Of a DNA stretch of 64,000 bases, positions 59,385 through 64,000 are shown one piece after another. Position 1 is the stretch's first letter. The number at the start of each line of letters is the position of its first letter. Location: positions 62,001 through 126,000 of the forward strand of contig JAGDZR010000014.1 of assembly GCA_049115695.1 (NCBI GenBank). Reading direction: 5' to 3'. The notes under the pieces were generated by a model. That model had not been told where the DNA came from and did not search any database. It saw only the letters and a program-made list of their open reading frames with translations. This stretch comes from JAGDZR01 sp049115695. GTDB lineage: Bacteria; Bacteroidota; Bacteroidia; Cytophagales; Cyclobacteriaceae. A program made the translations under genes and the position numbers.

Positions 59385-59409
59385 AAGCCATGTGCATTGC
59401 GGCTTTTTT
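59385..59409 (+). terminator. Second terminator after the repeated tRNA end
   Basis: AAGCC (59385-59389) pairs with GGCTT (59401-59405) with an inner ATG/CAT pairing, followed by T residues to 59409. It points along the plus strand, where no gene now precedes it except the tRNA and the repeat, so it may be the original tRNA terminator. Confidence 0.6.
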
Positions 59410-59416
59410 AGTGTCC

Positions 59417-60625
59417 TTACAGATCATTTATAGATTTATTCATCCACTCAAACCTTTCATTAAGCCACTTTTTTAGATATTCAACTTCTTCATTGTAGCT
59501 CTTAAACGCTACATGGTTGGGCCAAACGTATTCGCCTAGAATGGGCCATTTTTTAAAATTTCTTTTTTGACCTTGATCCAAATAATAAGCAGTTGAAACA
59601 ATGTTTTCTTCAAATAGATCGCGATTGTTATAGAAATAATTAAATCGAGATTTGACTTTAGCTACGAAATTCGGATCTTCAAATAACCGAGAATACCAAG
59701 TTGATTTTTTGATCCAATAACCGTCAGGTGTTTCGTTATTGTTGACATTGATATTCCCCAGGCTTATGTCATAATCCCAGATGGGACCCATTTTTAATTT
59801 ACCTCCAGGTATGTAATTCAAATAGACGCTATAGCGAAATTTCGAGTCATTATTTTTTGTTATCTCGTTGATCAGATACCAATCTACAAATGAACTTACG
59901 TCAATGTAGTTTCTATACCCTTCAACAGAGTCCATAAAATTATTTCCTAATAAGACCTGTTCGGTTAATTGGACATAGTCCCTTATCAGAAGAAATTGAT
60001 CGTCACGTAATTCAAGATTGGGCTCTTTTATTTTGAACAAATAGTGGTCCGTTTTAAAATATATTTCACCTGAGGCATTTACTCTTACAGGTTGATCCAC
60101 CTCTAACAAATAACCATTATTTGTTATATCAACTCTGTTCGAAGATTCTTCTACCTTTTGTGTTGCTTGATATACGCCTAAATATTCATCATTTACAAAT
60201 AGCTCAACAAAGCGACTTTCTGGTGTCCAATCTAAATTACTTAATCGACTGAGTTTAAACGCTACTTCATTTCTGAGCAACGTTTTATCACTATAATTGG
60301 CTAATAAAATCCATTTTTTGTCCTTAGGCATTCCTAAAAACTCTTCTTTATCAGAAAACTTAATTTGGTAGGATTTTTTCGGGAATTTCCAGGTAGAATT
60401 CCCTCTACCTCTGATACTCAAACTGATGCCTAGATTGTGATCGACATGCTCACTGAATACCTCCAATGACCCACTTAAATACTCATCTCTTGTGACAATG
60501 GGTAAAGAGTTTTCTGTTTTTATTGAAATAACTGGGAGGTTTGATGTTAATTCTTCTAGTTCAAGGTCAAAATCATTCTTGCAACCAAAGAGTAACAGAC
60601 AAATTAGGAAAACCGTTTTATGCAT
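59417..60625 (-). CDS. CotH-family lipoprotein (predicted protein kinase-like)
   Basis: A 402-residue lipoprotein (lipobox LLLFGCKN) of the CotH family. Landmarks are NLPVISIKTEN, LSIRGRGNSTWKFPKKSYQ (RGRGNSTW), KKWILLANYSDKTLLRNEVA and the metal-site-like GPIWDYDISLG. CotH proteins phosphorylate spore-coat or secreted proteins in Bacillus; many Bacteroidota carry surface lipoprotein versions of unknown target. The gene is visibly more A/T-rich than its neighbours and lies beside the att-like tRNA repeat, so horizontal acquisition is possible. Confidence 0.88.
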   Translation of the reverse strand: MHKTVFLICLLLFGCKNDFDLELEELTSNLPVISIKTENSLPIVTRDEYLSGSLEVFSEHVDHNLGISLSIRGRGNSTWKFPKKSYQIKFSDKEEFLGMPKDKKWILLANYSDKTLLRNEVAFKLSRLSNLDWTPESRFVELFVNDEYLGVYQATQKVEESSNRVDITNNGYLLEVDQPVRVNASGEIYFKTDHYLFKIKEPNLELRDDQFLLIRDYVQLTEQVLLGNNFMDSVEGYRNYIDVSSFVDWYLINEITKNNDSKFRYSVYLNYIPGGKLKMGPIWDYDISLGNINVNNNETPDGYWIKKSTWYSRLFEDPNFVAKVKSRFNYFYNNRDLFEENIVSTAYYLDQGQKRNFKKWPILGEYVWPNHVAFKSYNEEVEYLKKWLNERFEWMNKSINDL

Positions 60626-60848
60626 GCTGAGGTTCGATACTTTTTTCTCTTAGACTCTACATATGCGAGATGAGCAAATTTACTTGGTTTTGGCCTGAAG
60701 ACTTTTCCGTTAAGTCGATTTTCTAAAATACTCAGTACTTCGCGAGAGCATTTTGACAGACTTACCGGGCTTAGGAAAGGGATAAAAGTAACACTTTCAC
60801 ATCTCAGTATTCAGAGATTATGAAAGAGAGGAATTTACAAAACCCTAT

Positions 60849-60884
60849 AAAAAAGTGAAGGGAGCTCTGAGAAGAACTCCCTTC
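60849..60884 (-). terminator. Orphan terminator-like hairpin in a gene-free stretch
   Basis: GAAGGGAG (60857-60864) pairs with CTCCCTTC (60877-60884), with an inner TCT/AGA pair and a GAGA tetraloop. The A-run 60849-60854 supplies six T residues on the minus strand. No gene lies upstream on that strand; the next gene (61096) is on the plus strand. It may end an unannotated minus-strand RNA. The rest of 60626-61079 holds only ORFs below 25 codons. Confidence 0.55.
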
Positions 60885-61079
60885 TTTCGATCGCCATAAC
60901 TGGTCGGGATCGAAATTGAATCACCGCTTAAAATACTCGCCTGTATTTATGTTGCAATATTACGCTCCCAGTTCTGGATCGCAGACATGTTTACTACCTA
61001 ACCAGCATTATTCTGGATCAACGGGAATATTTTTGTGTAAAGAGAATTTCAGAATTCATTAATCTTATAATGACCGTTC

Positions 61080-61087
61080 TATTTTTG
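61080..61087 (+). promoter_or_regulatory. -7 promoter element for the WG-repeat gene
   Basis: TATTTTTG matches TAnnTTTG exactly and ends 8 bases before the ATG, implying a leader of only a few bases. The -33 position is poor. Confidence 0.45.
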
Positions 61088-61095
61088 CAGACTAT

Positions 61096-63693
61096 ATGAT
61101 TTGTCTCAGACTTTTTTGTTTCCTTTTTCTTACCAGCTCACTAATGTCCGGCTATGCCGCTGATATTAAACGTGCACTACGAGCAATTGATAAAGAGGAC
61201 TATGAAAAGGCCTTTGAATTGATGGCGGATAACCTTGAAGAGAATGAAAAGGATGCGCCTACCAAGTGGTTATTAGCGGAGATATTTTCTACTGATTCAT
61301 TGGAGTATTATCAGTTGGATAGTGCTCGATCATTGATTAGAGAAGCATTATCCGATTTTGAAGAAATCGGAGAAGATGATTTAGAAGATTTCAATAAACT
61401 AGGATATTCGTTCAGTCATTTGCAGGATACAGACAATAAAATTGAGAATCTCACATACAACCGAAGTAAAAGAACCTCCAGCATAAGGAGTTATAATTTC
61501 TTTTTGAGCACGTACCCTTCAAGTCGCTTTACTGCTGATGTTATTGGAGCCAGAGATTCTATCGCTTATGATTCTGTCACAGCTGTGAACACCTGGATGG
61601 CCTACCAGGGTTTCATGTTCGAATATCCAAATGCGAAACAGTTTGACCGTGCGGAAGAAAAGTATGAATGGCTGATTTTTCAGGAAAAAACAAGACAGGG
61701 GACATTAACTGTATACGAGAAGTTTATCAAGGAACACCCTGAATCACCTCATCTGGAAAGTGTGTATGAGAGCATGTTTCCTTTGCTCACCAATCAGAGT
61801 TCATATCAGTCTTACTTGAATTATGTCACTCGATTTCCAAAATCACCACTTGTCAACAAGGCTTTAAGTATCCTCTATCATCTGGATAAAATTAAATTTT
61901 TTGAGCAACCTTCCGTGAGCAGATTTGAAACATATGATTCCCTCAAGGATGTTTACAAATTAGAGTCGGAAGTATTGATTCCCTTTTCAGCTGAAGGAAA
62001 AATCGGTTTCCTGTCTAAGAGAGGTGAGCAGCTGGTGAAGCCTGATTTGGATTGGCTGACAGAGCGGTGCAGGACACACAGAGAAGATGTCATCACAGCT
62101 TCAGTTGGTGGGCAGCAATTAATTCTTGATAGATCATTAAGGCCAATTGTCGAAGAAGAAATTAGTTTTTCAAAAGATCTGGGTTTTGGTTTTATGATGA
62201 TCCGCGTCGGAAACAAGAACAGTGTCATTCATAAAGGAGGCTGGTATGTATTGAATGATGTCGATGGGGCTGACATGATCGGAGGAAGATTTATTGGCTT
62301 TGTAAGGGATAATCTGACAGGCCTGGCGAACATGAATGGGAAAGTATTGCTAGAAGCCATGTATGACGACATTTGGAGAGAAGGTAATTTCTGGTTGTTT
62401 GAAAAAGACGATTTGCTGGCCGTGATTCCGGATAAAGAGATCGGAAACATCATTGACTCGAAAACATTTGTCAAACTTGAATTCGATGATTACGAGCTAC
62501 AGCATGATGATGATATCATTGTATACAGAGAAGACTTCCAGGGGTTGTTGACAAGTGAAGCTGAATGGAAAGTGCCATTTGATACAGTATCAATACTATC
62601 GAATGACGGGATCGTTTATGTCAAAAAGGGAGAGAAATATGTGTTATTTGAGTCAGTAGGGTTACCAGACCTTCTCAAGGATTCACTCCAGCAACTCTCA
62701 ATGAGTAAGGACTGGATTTCCTTTAAACATTCGGATACGAACTACTTGTACAATAAGCCCAACTCGACATTGGTGGCTTTCGACTCAACGGTCTTGTTGG
62801 GAAGCATTGCTTCATTAGCGTTTGATAAAGATACGACCTGGTTGCTCTTCAACGACACGAGTTATCTACTTGAAATCGACCATGATGAAATTAGTGCCAT
62901 AAACCATCGCAATACTACAGGTACGATCTCCTCGGAGTATATCAAGCTTAAAAATGGATCTACTATCAAGTTGTTGGATCAAAATGGAGAAGAATTGTTT
63001 ACAGGGCGATTTGATCAGGTCAGCTGTTTTACGGATTCGCTGTTCAAAGTGGAGGTCAATGGTAAACAAGGTGTTGTGTCATCGGCTGGTGAAAAAAGAG
63101 TGAGTACAACCTATAGTTTCCTGGAACAACGGGACCGTTTGGTAAAGTTGTTCAGAGGAGGAGAACTTAGTTTTTATGACCTGGACTCAAAGGTGGTGAT
63201 TGAGGGAGGTCATTTGACAATGCTCCGAGTGGGAGATCATCATTATTTGGGACGTAAGAATGACGGAATGGAGCTGCTTGACTCATTAGGGGATAATTTG
63301 TTCGATAGGACTTATACTTCAATCCAAAGACTAAATGATTCATTGGTATGGATCAATATGGATAGTGCCTGGCAAATATTGAATGTCAATCGCACCGAGA
63401 TTGTTAAAAGCGGAATCCTGACGTACAAACCACTCTATCAGACTGATAGTGAGACGTATTGGCAGATATATACCAACAGAGGATATGGAGTGGTCAATGG
63501 AGCTGGAAAGGAAATTATTGCCTCAACCTTCAGTAATATTCGAATGATAGAGGATGAGCAACCCTTGTTTTTAGGCGAGCACTATTTGCCATCTGTTGAT
63601 CACTATGTTATTGGCATTTTCAACGGAGAAGGGAGCAAAATATTTAGTAGAGCGTATTTAACAGATGAATATGAAAAGTTCATCTGTGAATGA
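61096..63693 (+). CDS. Exported TPR and WG-repeat protein
   Basis: An 865-residue protein with signal peptide (LFCFLFLTSSLMSGYAA). Residues about 22-290 are helical repeats (RAIDKEDYEKAFELMADNL). From about 295 come multiple WG-like beta repeats, each with a strand, a G and a K/Q turn: IPFSAEGKIGFLSKRGEQL, LTGLANMNGKVLLEAMYDDI, VEVNGKQGVVSSAGEKRVS and YTNRGYGVVNGAGKEIIAS, each quoted as one strand pair. WG proteins are common surface or periplasmic proteins in Bacteroidota. Specific role unknown. The Tyr/Asp-rich C-terminus (HYVIGIFNGEGSKIFSRAYL) has no type IX sorting tail. Confidence 0.83.
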   Translation: MICLRLFCFLFLTSSLMSGYAADIKRALRAIDKEDYEKAFELMADNLEENEKDAPTKWLLAEIFSTDSLEYYQLDSARSLIREALSDFEEIGEDDLEDFNKLGYSFSHLQDTDNKIENLTYNRSKRTSSIRSYNFFLSTYPSSRFTADVIGARDSIAYDSVTAVNTWMAYQGFMFEYPNAKQFDRAEEKYEWLIFQEKTRQGTLTVYEKFIKEHPESPHLESVYESMFPLLTNQSSYQSYLNYVTRFPKSPLVNKALSILYHLDKIKFFEQPSVSRFETYDSLKDVYKLESEVLIPFSAEGKIGFLSKRGEQLVKPDLDWLTERCRTHREDVITASVGGQQLILDRSLRPIVEEEISFSKDLGFGFMMIRVGNKNSVIHKGGWYVLNDVDGADMIGGRFIGFVRDNLTGLANMNGKVLLEAMYDDIWREGNFWLFEKDDLLAVIPDKEIGNIIDSKTFVKLEFDDYELQHDDDIIVYREDFQGLLTSEAEWKVPFDTVSILSNDGIVYVKKGEKYVLFESVGLPDLLKDSLQQLSMSKDWISFKHSDTNYLYNKPNSTLVAFDSTVLLGSIASLAFDKDTTWLLFNDTSYLLEIDHDEISAINHRNTTGTISSEYIKLKNGSTIKLLDQNGEELFTGRFDQVSCFTDSLFKVEVNGKQGVVSSAGEKRVSTTYSFLEQRDRLVKLFRGGELSFYDLDSKVVIEGGHLTMLRVGDHHYLGRKNDGMELLDSLGDNLFDRTYTSIQRLNDSLVWINMDSAWQILNVNRTEIVKSGILTYKPLYQTDSETYWQIYTNRGYGVVNGAGKEIIASTFSNIRMIEDEQPLFLGEHYLPSVDHYVIGIFNGEGSKIFSRAYLTDEYEKFICE

Positions 63694-63719
63694 ATAAAAT
63701 CATTTTGTATCTTTTGTGA

Positions 63720-63965
63720 ATGGATCAGGAGTCCTTTCGCAATATGACATTACACGGCAAACTTCAATGGGTACATTTTGAGGGTGAAAGTGTTATGTCG
63801 ATCAGGTATTATGGATACAAGGTAATCCTGTACTTAATTGGGGATTTCTATGTTGAGATTTTTTACCACAATATTGACGGTGAGATAGTGAGAGCTGACA
63901 TCTTAGATATGCGATCCACAAGAATGCAGTTTTATTGTGATCAAATTAGTCTGCGGCTGAATTGA
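63720..63965 (+). CDS. Small protein of unknown function
   Basis: An 81-residue soluble protein of alternating beta strands (GKLQWVHFEGESVMSIRYYG, YKVILYLIGDFYVEIFY, and REIVRADIL-like end GEIVRADILDM). No family recognised. A second in-frame ATG at 63744 (MTLHGKLQW) is also a plausible start. It follows the WG-repeat gene by 26 bases and may share its transcript. Confidence 0.6.
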   Translation: MDQESFRNMTLHGKLQWVHFEGESVMSIRYYGYKVILYLIGDFYVEIFYHNIDGEIVRADILDMRSTRMQFYCDQISLRLN

Positions 63966-63967
63966 TC

Positions 63968-64000
63968 ATGCATCTCAAGTATCTGCGGCATCATCAATTT
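63968..64000 (+). CDS. Possible start of a gene running off the window (partial)
   Basis: ATG 63968 opens a frame that continues to the window edge (11 codons, MHLKYLRHHQF). It starts 2 bases after the previous stop, a spacing common in operons. Too short to identify. Confidence 0.25.
   Translation, partial: MHLKYLRHHQF

Noticed and set aside
1..64000. CRISPR arrays, insertion sequences or prophage
   Set aside because: No regularly spaced repeats, transposase motifs or phage structural genes were seen.

Overview
The window looks like chromosome from a marine-type Bacteroidota, most likely Cytophagales. This is inferred from gene content, not from rRNA. The evidence is lineage-restricted families (DUF4295 beside rpmB-rpmG-ftsY, DUF4293, DUF2911, DUF4403, DUF5522), a type IX secretion sorting tail, Bacteroidota-type promoters (-7 TAnnTTTG) and almost no Shine-Dalgarno sequences. 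GTG or TTG starts are inferred at several genes (dinB, the antitoxin, the ECF sigma factor, the DEAD-box helicase, the ureohydrolase, truA).

Layout. 1-7125: an outer-membrane protein tail, a TauE/SafE exporter, a TPR histidine kinase with its response regulator, ornithine aminotransferase, a short Cys-rich DUF5522 gene, then rpmB-rpmG-DUF4295 and ftsY. 7161-15483: a YbbA/YbbP-type ABC pair, a 970-residue polytopic protein with four GldL-like membrane hairpins, a TesA-like esterase lipoprotein and a sodium:alanine symporter. 15590-22198: trkA-trkH-lgt, then DUF4403 and DUF2911 genes. 22337-31007: a pyruvate-kinase-like enzyme, an FMN reductase, a BlaI/M56 pair whose sensor carries an ExbD-like domain, a PIN toxin-antitoxin pair, dinB and a peroxiredoxin. 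31008-34254: a compact ECF sigma operon (sigma, membrane anti-sigma candidate, DUF4097-like protein, two paralogous outer-membrane proteins). 34305-40305: a SUKH-like gene, an Lgt-like protein fused to a beta-barrel-like domain, a type IX-secreted arylsulfotransferase and a CoA-disulfide-reductase-type enzyme. 40486-49550: an exonuclease, RNase R, an uncharacterised 591-residue protein, a cold-shock-type DEAD-box helicase and small proteins. 49556-58963: the truA-ABC exporter-two membrane proteins-ureohydrolase operon, DUF4293, htpG, a glycerophosphodiesterase lipoprotein and a membrane protein. 59175-64000: a tRNA-Pro with the unusual anticodon AGG, an att-like duplication of its 3' end, a CotH-family lipoprotein, a gene-free stretch with an orphan terminator, and a TPR/WG-repeat protein.

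Most genes are ordinary housekeeping. The parts most likely to be undescribed are the Lgt-like/beta-barrel fusion with its internal signal-peptide-like segment, the GldL-hairpin repeat protein inside the ybbA-ybbP/tesA neighbourhood, the ECF sigma operon with tandem outer-membrane proteins, and the M56-ExbD fusion sensor. No CRISPR array, insertion sequence, prophage or rRNA operon was seen.
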